A stretch of DNA of 64,000 nt from an uncultured beta proteobacterium (GTDB taxonomy: Bacteria; Pseudomonadota; Gammaproteobacteria; Burkholderiales; Burkholderiaceae_C): contig CAJAES010000009.1 of assembly GCA_903938815.1 (NCBI GenBank), positions 1 to 64,000 on the forward strand, written 5' to 3'. This document shows positions 1 to 9,654 of the stretch, piece by piece. Position numbers and translations under genes: made by a program. The notes below the pieces were generated by a model. It searched no databases. It worked only from the letters and a program-made list of their open reading frames with translations, and was not told the DNA's origin. How positions within the stretch are numbered: position 1 is the stretch's first letter; each line of letters starts with the position of its first letter.

Positions 1-27
1 AACACACCCTACTCAACGGAGATTCAC

Positions 28-198
28 ATGCAGATCATCAAGTCCATCCAGCAATTCGCCCGTGACGAACAGGGCGTGACCGCCATCGAATACGGCCTGC
101 TCGCCGCTGTCGTGGCCACGGCCGTCGTGGCTGCCGGCGTCCTGCTGAAGGATGGCCTGACCGCCGCCTTCACGAAGGTCAAGACCGCACTGGTCTGA
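28..198 (+). CDS. flp: Flp/Fap-type pilin (Tad major pilin), 56 aa
   Basis: Read directly: MQIIKSIQQFARDEQGVTAIEYGLLAAVVATAVVAAGVLLKDGLTAAFTKVKTALV; G/VTAIEYGL prepilin cleavage motif plus hydrophobic helix; GGAG upstream of ATG; absent from supplied ORF track because short. Confidence 0.95.
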   Translation: MQIIKSIQQFARDEQGVTAIEYGLLAAVVATAVVAAGVLLKDGLTAAFTKVKTALV

Positions 199-240
199 TC
201 CGGATCGAGCGCCGGCATGCGAATCCCGGCGTCCGACAGA

Positions 241-272
241 ACCGCACCGGAGCTCCAGGGCTCCGGTGCGGT
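241..272 (+). terminator. Strong hairpin (13-bp perfect stem, 6-nt loop) between flp and prepilin peptidase; attenuator or mRNA-stabilising element, no U-tract
   Basis: ACCGCACCGGAGC-TCCAGG-GCTCCGGTGCGGT perfect inverted repeat. Confidence 0.6.
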
Positions 273-302
273 CAGTCAAGCTTCAAACACCCACCTGGCA
301 CC

Positions 303-872
303 ATGATTCAACCGACCGCACTGGTTGCCGCTCAAGCCGGCGTTCTTGTCGTGCTGCTGGCCTGCGCCATCTTCACGGATCTGCGTTCGCGCCGGATCCC
401 CAACGTGCTCGTGGGCACGGGCATTCTTCTCGCGCTGGCCAGCCACGCCTTCGGCTGGCTGTCAGGCGTTCAATCCCTGGCCGGCGCCTCGCCGTGGTCT
501 CCGCTGGTCGGAATGATCTATGGCCTCGTGCTGATGCTTCCCCTTTACCTGCTGCGCGCCATGGGCGCGGGCGACGTGAAGCTGATGGCGATGGTGGGCG
601 CGCTGGTCGGATCCGACGCGGTGCTGAGCGCCGTTCCCTTCACGCTGATCTGCGGCGGGCTGGTCTCGGTGGTCTACATGTTCAGCTGCGGTGTCGCGGT
701 ACAGACCCTGAACAACGTCCGGTTCATCCTGACGGACTGGATGATCCGGGCCAGCACCGGCCAGGCCGGCCGGCTTGCGCCGCTTCAGACCACCGCCGCG
801 CGCCTGCCCTACGGCGTGGCGATCGCGATGGGCACCGCCTGTGCCGTGGCCTGGCCGCTCTGGGGCCGCTGA
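303..872 (+). CDS. Prepilin peptidase, A24 family (TadV/CpaA)
   Basis: 189 aa polytopic protein with FTDLRSRRIPN and MGAGDVKLMAMVGA, the two Asp motifs of A24 peptidases; position after flp. Confidence 0.93.
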   Translation: MIQPTALVAAQAGVLVVLLACAIFTDLRSRRIPNVLVGTGILLALASHAFGWLSGVQSLAGASPWSPLVGMIYGLVLMLPLYLLRAMGAGDVKLMAMVGALVGSDAVLSAVPFTLICGGLVSVVYMFSCGVAVQTLNNVRFILTDWMIRASTGQAGRLAPLQTTAARLPYGVAIAMGTACAVAWPLWGR

Positions 873-944
873 CGTGGCCGCAGCGATGAATGGCACGGCC
901 ACCTCCCACGGGGCCGCCGAACGACATTCCACCTGGATTGCGCA

Positions 945-1820
945 ATGAGATCACGCGGATTGACGATGCTCCTGATTGCCGTTCTCGCCGGCCTCGGCGC
1001 CGTACTTCTGGCCGCCCGCTGGATGCAGCAACAAGGCGGTGGCAAGGGTCAGGTGGCCGTGGCGCGCATGGAAATCGGTCTCGGTTCGGTGATCACGGCG
1101 GACGTCGCCCATCTGGTCGACTGGCCTCAGGACAGCCTGCCGCCTGGCGCCGTCAAGAATCTGGACAGCCTGATCGGCCGTGTGGTGACGGGTTCCGTCC
1201 AGCCGGGCGAGCCCATCCTCGAGGGGCGGCTCGCCCCCGTGGGCACGAAGGGCGGCCTGTCGGCCGTGGTGCCCGCCGGCAAGCGCGCGATGACCGTTCG
1301 CGTCAATGACGTGGTCGGCGTGGCCGGATTCGCGCTACCGGGCACGTTCGTCGACGTGATGGTGAACACCCAGGACGAGAGCGCGCAGGGCGGCGACCGG
1401 GACCGGAACATCTCCAAGATCGTTCTGGACCGCATCCTCGTTCTGGCCGTGGCCCAGGAGGCCGACCGCGACAGCACGCAGCCGAAGGTCGTCAATGCCG
1501 TCACGCTGGAAGTGACGCCGCAGCAGGCCGAGATGCTGGATCTGGCGCGCAGCGTTGGCACGCTGTCCCTGGTGCTGCGCAACCAATCCGAACGCGAGGC
1601 TTCCACCACCGGAGGCGCCACCAAGACCATGCTGCTCGGGCATCCCGCCACACCCGCGCCGGCGGCGGCGCCGGCACCGCTGCGCAGAGTCGCCGTGAAC
1701 CTGGCGCCTGCTCCCGCTGCTGCCCCTGCCGCCAGCCCCTCGGCCGAAAAGCCCGCCCCGGAGCCGCGCCAGTGCGTGGAGATCATCCGCGGGCACAACA
1801 AGGCGACCGAATGTTTCTGA
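945..1820 (+). CDS. cpaB: Flp pilus assembly protein CpaB/RcpC (SAF domain)
   Basis: N-terminal TM, SAF-like 'ARMEIGLGSVITADVAHLVDWP...GRVVTGSVQPGEPIL', position in tad locus. Confidence 0.9.
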   Translation: MRSRGLTMLLIAVLAGLGAVLLAARWMQQQGGGKGQVAVARMEIGLGSVITADVAHLVDWPQDSLPPGAVKNLDSLIGRVVTGSVQPGEPILEGRLAPVGTKGGLSAVVPAGKRAMTVRVNDVVGVAGFALPGTFVDVMVNTQDESAQGGDRDRNISKIVLDRILVLAVAQEADRDSTQPKVVNAVTLEVTPQQAEMLDLARSVGTLSLVLRNQSEREASTTGGATKTMLLGHPATPAPAAAPAPLRRVAVNLAPAPAAAPAASPSAEKPAPEPRQCVEIIRGHNKATECF

Positions 1821-3511
1821 CCATGTCCAGCCCCGTACGCAGCATTCCCGTCGCCTTGCTGGCGACCTACGTAGTGCTCCGCTCGATGCCGGCGCTGGCG
1901 GCGCCTGCACCCGCTGCCGCGCCCGCGGCGCTGCCCGCCTCGCCTTGCGGGCGCCTGTCGGTGGCCCCGGTGGTGCAAGTGCCGGTCGGCAAGTCGGTGG
2001 TGCTGAGGCCGGACACGGCCATCGCGCGGATCCTGCTCGGCAACCCAGAGAACGCGCAGGCCGCGCGCCCGGCCGAAGGCGCCGAGGTTCGCAAGGGCGA
2101 GGGCGCCAAGGCGCCCGCCGCCGAATCCCGGCCGGGCGTCGCCAACGTTGATGTGCTGCTGCTGGGCCCGCGCGAGGTCTACCTGCTGGGCAAGTCCATC
2201 GGCTCCACCAACATCGTCACGATCGACCGCGACGGCAATTGCACCGCCTTCGATGTCGTGGTCGGCCTGGACACGACCGCACTGCAGGCGGTGCTGTCGC
2301 AGCTGCTGCCCGACGAGAAGCAGGTTCGCGTGTCCGCCGCCTTCGATTCGGTGGTGCTCTCCGGCAGCGTCAGCGACACCGAGGCCCTGGCCCGGGTGAC
2401 CGACCTCGCGAATGCGTATGTGCGCAGCGGCGCCAACGGCGCCGCCGCCAACCAGCGCATCGTCAACATGCTCGGCGTCGACGCGCCCCAGCAGGTGATG
2501 CTGGAAGTGAAGGTGGCGGAAGTCTCGAAGAACCTGCTCGACCAGTTCGGCATCGACTTCTCCCGCGCCTATGCGCCCGGCGATTCGTCGGTGATGCGTT
2601 TCCTCTCCGGCATCTTCGGCGGCTCCGCAGGCGCCGTGGGGCAGATCACCGGCACCGGGCCCGGCGGTGTGCCGCTCAGCTCGGTGGGCACCGTCGTGGG
2701 CGGGCAGGTGGCTGGCATCGGCGGCGCTACCGGCGGCAACGAGACCGTCACCTACGACACCAACGGCCGGCCGGTCTACACCACCACCTACGGCACGGTG
2801 CCCGGGCGCGGCGTCACGAACGCCAACCTGAACATGCAGAAGACCGACGGCCTGGTCAAGGTGCTGGCTGAACCCTCGGTGATGGCGACCAGCGGCCAGA
2901 CCGGCAGCTTCCTGGCCGGCGGCAAGATCTTCATCCCGGTGCGACAGGCCGGCGAGAACGGCAGCTCCACCGTGACGCTGGAGGAGAAGGAGTTCGGCGT
3001 CTCGGTGCGGTTCACGCCCACCGTGCTGGGCAACGGGCGCATCAACCTGAAGGTCCGGCCCGAAGTGTCGGAGCTGAATGCCGGCGGAGTCACGATCGCG
3101 GGGCTGGGTGGGAATGCGGTGATGCCTTCGTTCACCTCCCGCAAGGCCGAGACCACGGTGCAGCTGATGGACGGCCAGAGCTTCGCGATCGGCGGTCTCA
3201 TCAAGAACAACACGACGACCAATGTCCGGGCGTTTCCGTTCCTCGGCGAGCTCCCGGTCATCGGGGCGCTGTTTCGCAGCACCGAGTTCCAGACCGACCG
3301 GAGCGAACTGGTCTTCGTGATCACGCCGCGCCTGGTCAAGCCGTTGCCCGCCCAGTACCGCCTGCCCACCGACAACTACGTGCCGCCGACGCGCCAGGAG
3401 CTGATCTTCGAAGGTCGCACCGAAGGCCGCCAGGCGCCCGACGGTGCAGCCGCAGGTGCACCCGCCGGTGCAACTGACGCTGCCGCCACCCCCAACCCGG
3501 AGAAGCGTTGA
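1811..3511 (+). CDS. cpaC: Type II/IV secretin, CpaC/RcpA family
   Basis: Secretin C-terminal signature '...QLMDGQSFAIGGLIKNNTTTNVRAFPFLGELPVIGALFRSTEFQTDRSELVFVITPRLVKP'; start 1811 or 1823 more likely than 1772. Confidence 0.93.
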   Translation: MFLTMSSPVRSIPVALLATYVVLRSMPALAAPAPAAAPAALPASPCGRLSVAPVVQVPVGKSVVLRPDTAIARILLGNPENAQAARPAEGAEVRKGEGAKAPAAESRPGVANVDVLLLGPREVYLLGKSIGSTNIVTIDRDGNCTAFDVVVGLDTTALQAVLSQLLPDEKQVRVSAAFDSVVLSGSVSDTEALARVTDLANAYVRSGANGAAANQRIVNMLGVDAPQQVMLEVKVAEVSKNLLDQFGIDFSRAYAPGDSSVMRFLSGIFGGSAGAVGQITGTGPGGVPLSSVGTVVGGQVAGIGGATGGNETVTYDTNGRPVYTTTYGTVPGRGVTNANLNMQKTDGLVKVLAEPSVMATSGQTGSFLAGGKIFIPVRQAGENGSSTVTLEEKEFGVSVRFTPTVLGNGRINLKVRPEVSELNAGGVTIAGLGGNAVMPSFTSRKAETTVQLMDGQSFAIGGLIKNNTTTNVRAFPFLGELPVIGALFRSTEFQTDRSELVFVITPRLVKPLPAQYRLPTDNYVPPTRQELIFEGRTEGRQAPDGAAAGAPAGATDAAATPNPEKR

Positions 3512-3807
3512 TGCATCACCTCAGGATGACTGCCCCCGCGGCCTGGCTGCTCGCTGCGTGGCTTGCCGGCGGCTGTGCCGCGAGTGGCTCGCCCGGCTAC
3601 GACGCGCGTTTCGGCGACGCCGCACGCGAGCTGCGTGCGCAGCAGCTCATCGACGCCGATGCCGCGAAGCGCCATGCCGGCAAGACGCCGCCCGCGGACG
3701 GGCGCACCCTGCGCGAGGCCCTGGACAGGCATGTCAGCACCTACAGGGAGCCGCCGGCGGCGCCGTCGATCACCATCGGTGTGGGCTCCGCCGCCGGCGG
3801 CGGCTGA
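3511..3807 (+). CDS. Small putative lipoprotein in tad locus
   Basis: Signal peptide with lipobox-like LAGGC; start overlaps the secretin stop (TGATG); no recognisable domain. Confidence 0.7.
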   Translation: MHHLRMTAPAAWLLAAWLAGGCAASGSPGYDARFGDAARELRAQQLIDADAAKRHAGKTPPADGRTLREALDRHVSTYREPPAAPSITIGVGSAAGGG

Positions 3808-3825
3808 ACCCGGGGACGCAGCCGC

Positions 3826-5139
3826 ATGCAGCCTTCATCCCGGAGACGGGTGGCCACGCTCCCGACCGCACCGCGCCAGCGCGGTGCGGTCGCCATTCTT
3901 GTCGCCCTCTCGCTGGTGGTGCTGGTGGGCATGCTCGGGCTGGCCGTGGACGCGGGGCAGCTGTATGTCACCAAGACCGAGCTGCAGTCGGCGGCCGACG
4001 CCTGCGCGCTGGCTGCCGCCCAGGAGCTCAACTGCCAGAGTGCGGCCGGCGGCGGCAGTGCCGGCGTGGCCACCTGCGACCCCCGGTACCTGCTGGCGGC
4101 TGAAGCGGCGGGCATCCATGCGGCGACTCGCAACAAGGCGCGCCTGCAGAGCCAGGCCGTGGCGATGGATGCTGCGGACGTGAGGTTCAGCACTGCCCTG
4201 GCGCCCAACACCGGCTTTCGCGCACGCTCGGCCGGCGCCAGCCAGAACTCCCGTTTTGCCATGTGCATCGCCCGGGCCAACGGCCTGTTGCCCTGGGTGA
4301 TGGGCGTCACGGGCGCCGGCGCGTCCAGCGTCAGCGCCACCGGCGTGGCCGTCCTGGCGCCCAGCGCGGGGTTCTGCAGCAGCGCACCCATGGGCCTGTG
4401 CCGCAAGACCAACCGCAGCGCGCCCGATTTCGGCTACTCGCTCGGCGAATGGGTCTCGACGAAATTCACCAACAAAGACGTTGACGACGACGACGAGGAC
4501 ACCGAACTGAGCGGGTCGTTCAAGTGGGTCGACTTCTCGCCGAGCTCCGGTGGAACCGACGAAATCCGTGACCAGCTCCTCGGCGGGCCGTCGAACTGCG
4601 GCATCACGATCGGGCAACAGGTTCAGCAGGTCTCGAACGGGCAGGGCGCGCGGAGCGCCTACAACACGCGTTTCGGCATCTACGCCAGCGGTGGCGGCTA
4701 CAGCAAGCTGACGGCCCCACCGGACAGCACCGGCTATGCCTACCCCAACAAGTCCCCTGGCTCGCCTCGGATCAGTTCTGGAAGCGCCTACGCCGACTAC
4801 ATACGGCGAGTCGGGCTGCACTCGCCGTTCGTCAAGAACGAGTACACGGGCAACGTGGCTGCCGGCAAGGATGTTGTCTCTACAGCGTCTGACCACGATG
4901 CCTTCGGGGCGAACCGCCGCCTGGTCTCGGTGCCGGTGATCACGTGCGGCTCGGGCAGCACTGCCGTCCTGGGCATGGCCTGCGTGCTGATGCTCAACCC
5001 GATGCACAAGGGCAGCAGCGGGAATCTCTACGTCGAGTACCGGGGCAACGCCGCGGCGCCGGGCAGCGCCTGTACTTCCATCGGCACGGCCGCCGGCCCG
5101 GGCGGCGCCGGCCCGCTGGTGCCCACACTCGTCCAGTGA
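3826..5139 (+). CDS. TadG-like pilus assembly / Flp-associated protein
   Basis: N-terminal 'RGAVAILVALSLVVLVGMLGLAVDAGQLYVTKTELQSAADACALAAAQEL' typical of TadG/Tad N-domain proteins. Confidence 0.85.
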   Translation: MQPSSRRRVATLPTAPRQRGAVAILVALSLVVLVGMLGLAVDAGQLYVTKTELQSAADACALAAAQELNCQSAAGGGSAGVATCDPRYLLAAEAAGIHAATRNKARLQSQAVAMDAADVRFSTALAPNTGFRARSAGASQNSRFAMCIARANGLLPWVMGVTGAGASSVSATGVAVLAPSAGFCSSAPMGLCRKTNRSAPDFGYSLGEWVSTKFTNKDVDDDDEDTELSGSFKWVDFSPSSGGTDEIRDQLLGGPSNCGITIGQQVQQVSNGQGARSAYNTRFGIYASGGGYSKLTAPPDSTGYAYPNKSPGSPRISSGSAYADYIRRVGLHSPFVKNEYTGNVAAGKDVVSTASDHDAFGANRRLVSVPVITCGSGSTAVLGMACVLMLNPMHKGSSGNLYVEYRGNAAAPGSACTSIGTAAGPGGAGPLVPTLVQ

Positions 5140-5612
5140 TGCGCCCGATGCCCTGCAAGAGAGTCAAGCTGCGGCGCCAGCGCGGCATCGCGGCGGTGGA
5201 GTTCGCGCTGATCTCGGTGCTGCTGTCCACGTTGCTGATGGCGGGCAGCGAATTCGGCCGCGCCGTGTTCCAGTACAACACGCTGGCCAAGAGCGTACGA
5301 GCCGCTGCACGCCACCTGTCCCAGTTTCCTCCGGGTCACGAGGCGGCTATCGCCCAGGCCCGCCTGCTCGCGGTTTACGCCAGCACCACCGACACCGGCA
5401 CAGCCGTCGTGCCCGGCCTGACGACCGGCATGGTCGCCATCTGCGATGCGTCCAACTGCGACGCGAACAAGCGCCAGTCGACCGGCCAGACGCGGGTCAA
5501 CCTGGTCACGGTCACGGTGTCCGGGGTGCGTTTCGTGCCGGTGGCGAGCTGGGTGCTGCCGGCCTTCACGTTCGACAGCGTGTCGGTCACCATGCCGCAG
5601 GGGCTGGCATGA
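5139..5612 (+). CDS. TadE-like pseudopilin (first copy)
   Basis: 'RRQRGIAAVEFALISVLLSTLLMAGSEFGRAVFQYNTLAKSVRAAARHLS'; start ATG at 5139 overlaps tadG stop; the ORF-track entry begins upstream out of context. Confidence 0.87.
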   Translation: MRPMPCKRVKLRRQRGIAAVEFALISVLLSTLLMAGSEFGRAVFQYNTLAKSVRAAARHLSQFPPGHEAAIAQARLLAVYASTTDTGTAVVPGLTTGMVAICDASNCDANKRQSTGQTRVNLVTVTVSGVRFVPVASWVLPAFTFDSVSVTMPQGLA

Positions 5613-6049
5613 GGGCTCGGCCCGGCACCCGGCGGACCGGGCCTGCGCAACGCGGCGTGGCTGCGGTCGAGTTCGCGTTGATCGCGATCCTGCTCTTCAC
5701 GCTGATGCTGGGCGCCGCGGAGGTGGCGCGCGTGCTGTGGCTCTGGAATGCCGCCGCCGAGGCCACGCGCTTCGGCGCCCGCATGGCGGTGGTGTGCGAC
5801 CTGGGCGACAGCGACATCAAGGCCCGCATGCGCGAGCGGCTGGTCGATCTGGCCGACAACAACATCACGCTGTCCTACCAGCCCGCCGGCTGCAGCGCCA
5901 GCACCTGCACGTCCGTCACCGTGTCGCTCACCGGCTACACCGCGGCCACGTTCATCCCCCTGGCCGACTTCTCGCCGGCGCTGCCCGCGTTCCGCACCAC
6001 GCTGCCGCGCGAATACATGGCCAGCGCCGGCAACCCTGCATGCCTTTGA
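5609..6049 (+). CDS. TadE-like pseudopilin (second copy)
   Basis: 'QRGVAAVEFALIAILLFTLMLGAAEVARVLWLWNAAAEATRFGARMAVVCDLGD'. Confidence 0.87.
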   Translation: MRARPGTRRTGPAQRGVAAVEFALIAILLFTLMLGAAEVARVLWLWNAAAEATRFGARMAVVCDLGDSDIKARMRERLVDLADNNITLSYQPAGCSASTCTSVTVSLTGYTAATFIPLADFSPALPAFRTTLPREYMASAGNPACL

Positions 6050-6071
6050 CGCACCAGACCCGCGAAGCCTC

Positions 6072-7286
6072 ATGAAGATCAAGATCATCACCCCGGACAG
6101 CGACCGCGCCAGGGCCTGGGCCGAGGCACTGTCGGCCGCCGATGCGGGCTTTTCGACCACCGCCGTCGTGAAGCCGCTGCACGGCGCGGACCCGCTCGCG
6201 CATGGTCCGAAGCCCGATCTGGTGGTGGCCGAGGCCGTCTCCATGCAGGACATCGACGCGCTGGATGCGCTCGCGGCCGCCAGCCCCGACATCGAGTACG
6301 TGCTCGTCGCCGCCGATCTCGGCGCCAACGTCCTGATGCGCGTGATGCGTGCCGGCGTGCGGGAGGTCCTGCCGACCTCAATGGCCAGCGGGGCCCTGAC
6401 CGTGGCGGTGCTCGACGCCGTTCAGAGGCTCGCCCGCAAGCGCCCCGCCGCACCCGCCGGCGACAAGCGCGACGGCAAGGTGCTGACCTTCGTCAGCTGC
6501 AAGGGCGGCAGCGGCGCCACCTTCGCAGCCGCGAATCTGGCGCATGTGCTGGCCGATGGCGGGCAGCGCAAGGTAGCACTGATCGACCTGAACCTGCAAT
6601 TCGGCGACGCCCTGCTGTTCCTCAGCAGCGAGCGCCCCGCGAGCAACGTGGCGGACGTGGCGCGCAACATCCAGCGCATCGACCCGGACCTTCTGCTGTC
6701 CGCGATGGTGCCGGTATCGCCGGGCCTGCACGTGCTGGCCGCACCCGAAGACCCCGCCCAGGCCATCGATGTGTCGGCGGAGCATGTCGAGGCCATCGTG
6801 CGGCTGGCGCGGTCGATGTTCGACATCGTCATCCTCGACAGCGGACGATCGCTCAGCCCCGTGACGCTGAAGTCCCTGGACATGGCCGACCAGGTTTTCG
6901 TGGTGCTGCAACTGACCCTGCCGTACATCCGCGACGGCAAGCGACTGCGGGATGTCTTCCGCTCGCTCGACTATCCGGAGTCCAAGATCCACTGGGTCGT
7001 GAACCGCCACGAGAAGAGCAGCCGCATCACGCTGGACGACCTGAAGATCACGCTCGGCCTCGGGCAGTTCGTGACCCTGCCCAACCAGTACGATGTGGTG
7101 GCCAACTCGGTCAACCAGGGCGTGCCGGTGGCCACGGTGGCCCCCGGCAGTGCCATCACGAAGTCCTTGACGGACTGGGCCCGGCAGATCGCGCCGCAGG
7201 CGACGCAGGCGCGTCGCGCGGGCTGGCTGTCCGGCCTGTTCGGACAGCGCCCCGCGGCAACTGCTGAATCCAGGGAGGCACGATGA
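6072..7286 (+). CDS. TadZ/CpaE-like pilus localisation protein (receiver-like + MinD-like ATPase fold)
   Basis: ParA/MinD-like C-terminus with degenerate P-loop 'KGGSGATF'; start ATG 6072 (MKIKIITPDSDRARAWAE). Confidence 0.88.
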   Translation: MKIKIITPDSDRARAWAEALSAADAGFSTTAVVKPLHGADPLAHGPKPDLVVAEAVSMQDIDALDALAAASPDIEYVLVAADLGANVLMRVMRAGVREVLPTSMASGALTVAVLDAVQRLARKRPAAPAGDKRDGKVLTFVSCKGGSGATFAAANLAHVLADGGQRKVALIDLNLQFGDALLFLSSERPASNVADVARNIQRIDPDLLLSAMVPVSPGLHVLAAPEDPAQAIDVSAEHVEAIVRLARSMFDIVILDSGRSLSPVTLKSLDMADQVFVVLQLTLPYIRDGKRLRDVFRSLDYPESKIHWVVNRHEKSSRITLDDLKITLGLGQFVTLPNQYDVVANSVNQGVPVATVAPGSAITKSLTDWARQIAPQATQARRAGWLSGLFGQRPAATAESREAR

Positions 7287-8638
7287 GCCTGCGTGAACGG
7301 CTGGAGGCCCGACAGCGCTCCCTCACACTGGTGGCGGACGTCGTCGACACACCCGCACAGAACTCCCGCGCCTACGTCGAGACGAAGTCGCAGGTCCACC
7401 AGGCGGTTCTGGGACGGCTGGACCTGGAGGCGCTGGAGTCGCTGTCCCCCGAGCGTCTGAAGGAAGAGCTTCGCCTGCTGGTCGAACGCCTGCTGATCGA
7501 GGAGAACCTCGTCCTGAACGCCGGTGAACGGCGCAACCTGGTGCGTGACATCCAGTACGAGATGCTGGGGCTCGGGCCGCTGGAGCCGCTGCTCGAGGAC
7601 CCCACGGTCTCGGACATCCTCGTGAACACCGCCAGCCGGGTGTATGTCGAGCGCAGGGGCCGACTCGAACTCACGGACATCCGCTTCGACGACAACGACC
7701 ACCTGCTGAAGATCATCGACAAGATCGTCTCCCGCGTGGGCCGCCGGATCGATGAATCCAGCCCGATGGTGGATGCGCGGCTCGCGGACGGCTCGCGTGT
7801 GAACGCGGTCATTCCCCCACTCGCGATCGACGGGCCCATCCTTTCCATCCGCCGGTTTTCCGCGCGGCCCCTGATGGTTCAGGACCTGATCGCCCACCGG
7901 TCGATGTCGGAGGAGATGGCGCAGTTCCTGGGCGGCCTGTCGCAGGGCAAGATCAACATCCTCATCTCGGGCGGCACGGGCTCGGGCAAGACCACGCTGC
8001 TGAACCTGCTGAGCGGCTTCATCGCCACCGACGAACGCATCGTGACCATCGAGGATGCCGCGGAACTGCAGCTGCAGCAGCCCCACGTGGTGCGGCTCGA
8101 AACCCGGCCGCCGAACATCGAGGGGCGCGGCGAGGTCTCGCAGCGGGCGCTGGTGCGCAACGCGCTGCGAATGCGCCCCGACCGCATCATCCTCGGCGAG
8201 ACGCGAGGCAGCGAGGCGCTGGACATGCTGCAGGCGATGAACACCGGCCACGAGGGATCGATGACCACCATCCACGCCAACACGGCGCGGGATGCGCTGG
8301 CCCGCCTGGAAAGCATGATCGCGATGGCCGGCGTGGACCTGCCCGCCAAGGCCGCGCGCTCGCAGGTGGCCTCGGCCGTTGGCGTGATCGTGCAGTCGAA
8401 CCGGCTGTCGGACGGTACGCGCAAGCTGACCAGCATCCACGAGATCACGGGCATGGAAGGCGACGTCATCACGATGCAGGAGATCTTCAGCTTCCGGCAG
8501 ACCGGGGTAGGCAAGGACGGTTCAGTGCAGGGCTACTTCACCGCCTCAGGCGTGCGGCCCCGGCTGTGGGAGCGCCTCCAGACGCGCGGCATCGCCCTGC
8601 CCGAGAGCCTGTTCGAACCCGTGCGGCGCCAGGTGTGA
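7283..8638 (+). CDS. cpaF: TadA/CpaF secretion ATPase
   Basis: Walker A '[14 protein letters not shown]', '[24 protein letters not shown]', '[31 protein letters not shown]'. Confidence 0.96.
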   Translation: MSLRERLEARQRSLTLVADVVDTPAQNSRAYVETKSQVHQAVLGRLDLEALESLSPERLKEELRLLVERLLIEENLVLNAGERRNLVRDIQYEMLGLGPLEPLLEDPTVSDILVNTASRVYVERRGRLELTDIRFDDNDHLLKIIDKIVSRVGRRIDESSPMVDARLADGSRVNAVIPPLAIDGPILSIRRFSARPLMVQDLIAHRSMSEEMAQFLGGLSQGKINILISGGTGSGKTTLLNLLSGFIATDERIVTIEDAAELQLQQPHVVRLETRPPNIEGRGEVSQRALVRNALRMRPDRIILGETRGSEALDMLQAMNTGHEGSMTTIHANTARDALARLESMIAMAGVDLPAKAARSQVASAVGVIVQSNRLSDGTRKLTSIHEITGMEGDVITMQEIFSFRQTGVGKDGSVQGYFTASGVRPRLWERLQTRGIALPESLFEPVRRQV

Positions 8639-8669
8639 TGCGCCGCAGCCCAACCGATCGGAACGCACC

Positions 8670-9641
8670 ATGGACCTGACCTTCGCGCTCTTCGCTGTAC
8701 TCGGCTTCCTGGCCGTCGTGCTGGCCATGGAGGGGCTGTACAACCTCTGGGCCAGCAGCCGCAGCGACGAAGCCCGGCGCATCCGAAGCCGGCTGGCCGC
8801 CCTCAGCGGCGAGGTACGCACCGCCGAAGTGAACCTCGAGCGCACGAAGGATCGCAACCGCATGCCATGGCTGCAGGCCATGCTGGCGGGCACCGTGCCA
8901 GGGCGTTGGCTGGGCGGGCTGGTGAGCGCCTCGGGGTTGCGGGTGAGCGCGGCCGAACTGCTGCTGCTTTCCGCCGGAGCAGGCGTCGTCGGATTCCTGG
9001 CAGCGTGGATCTCAGGGCGTGCGCCATTGGCCTGCGCGGCGCTGGGCCTGGCCGCGGCGGCGCTGCCGTGGTGGCGCATGAACGTTGCCCGGCGCAAGCG
9101 CTTCGCCCGGTTCGAGCAGCAGTTTCCGGAGGCCCTGGACATGCTGAGCCGTGCCATGCGCGCAGGGCACGCGTTCCCGACCGCGGTGAAGATGTGCGGC
9201 GACGAGATGGCCGAGCCCATGGGGCGCGACTTCCGCATGCTGTCCGACGAGATGAACTATGGCGTGCCCGCGTCCGAGGCCCTGCAGAACCTCGCACAAC
9301 GCGTGCCGCTGCCCGATGTCGGCTACTTTGTCGTCGCCGTGATGATCCAGCGGGAGTCCGGCGGCAACCTCGCCGAGGTCCTCGACAACATCAGCAGCAT
9401 GTTGCGCCAACGCATGAAGCTGATGGGCGAGGTGCGCACGCTGTCGGCCGAGGGGCGGATGTCCGCCGTGATCCTGACGGCCCTGCCTTTCGCCGTCGCG
9501 CTGCTCGTGGGCATGGTCAACCCCGGCTTCATGTCGGTGCTGTGGACCGACCCGCTGGGCACGCGCATGGTGAATGTCGCGCTCTTCATGATGGCGCTGG
9601 GCATTCTCTGGATGCGCAGCGTCATCCGCATCCGGGTCTGA
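8670..9641 (+). CDS. tadB: TadB, type II secretion system F-family protein
   Basis: 'FPEALDMLSRAMRAGHAFPTAVKM...VAVMIQRESGGNLAEVLDNISSMLRQRMKL', C-terminal TM helices. Confidence 0.93.
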   Translation: MDLTFALFAVLGFLAVVLAMEGLYNLWASSRSDEARRIRSRLAALSGEVRTAEVNLERTKDRNRMPWLQAMLAGTVPGRWLGGLVSASGLRVSAAELLLLSAGAGVVGFLAAWISGRAPLACAALGLAAAALPWWRMNVARRKRFARFEQQFPEALDMLSRAMRAGHAFPTAVKMCGDEMAEPMGRDFRMLSDEMNYGVPASEALQNLAQRVPLPDVGYFVVAVMIQRESGGNLAEVLDNISSMLRQRMKLMGEVRTLSAEGRMSAVILTALPFAVALLVGMVNPGFMSVLWTDPLGTRMVNVALFMMALGILWMRSVIRIRV

Positions 9642-9654
9642 GGAAGGGGCGGGC

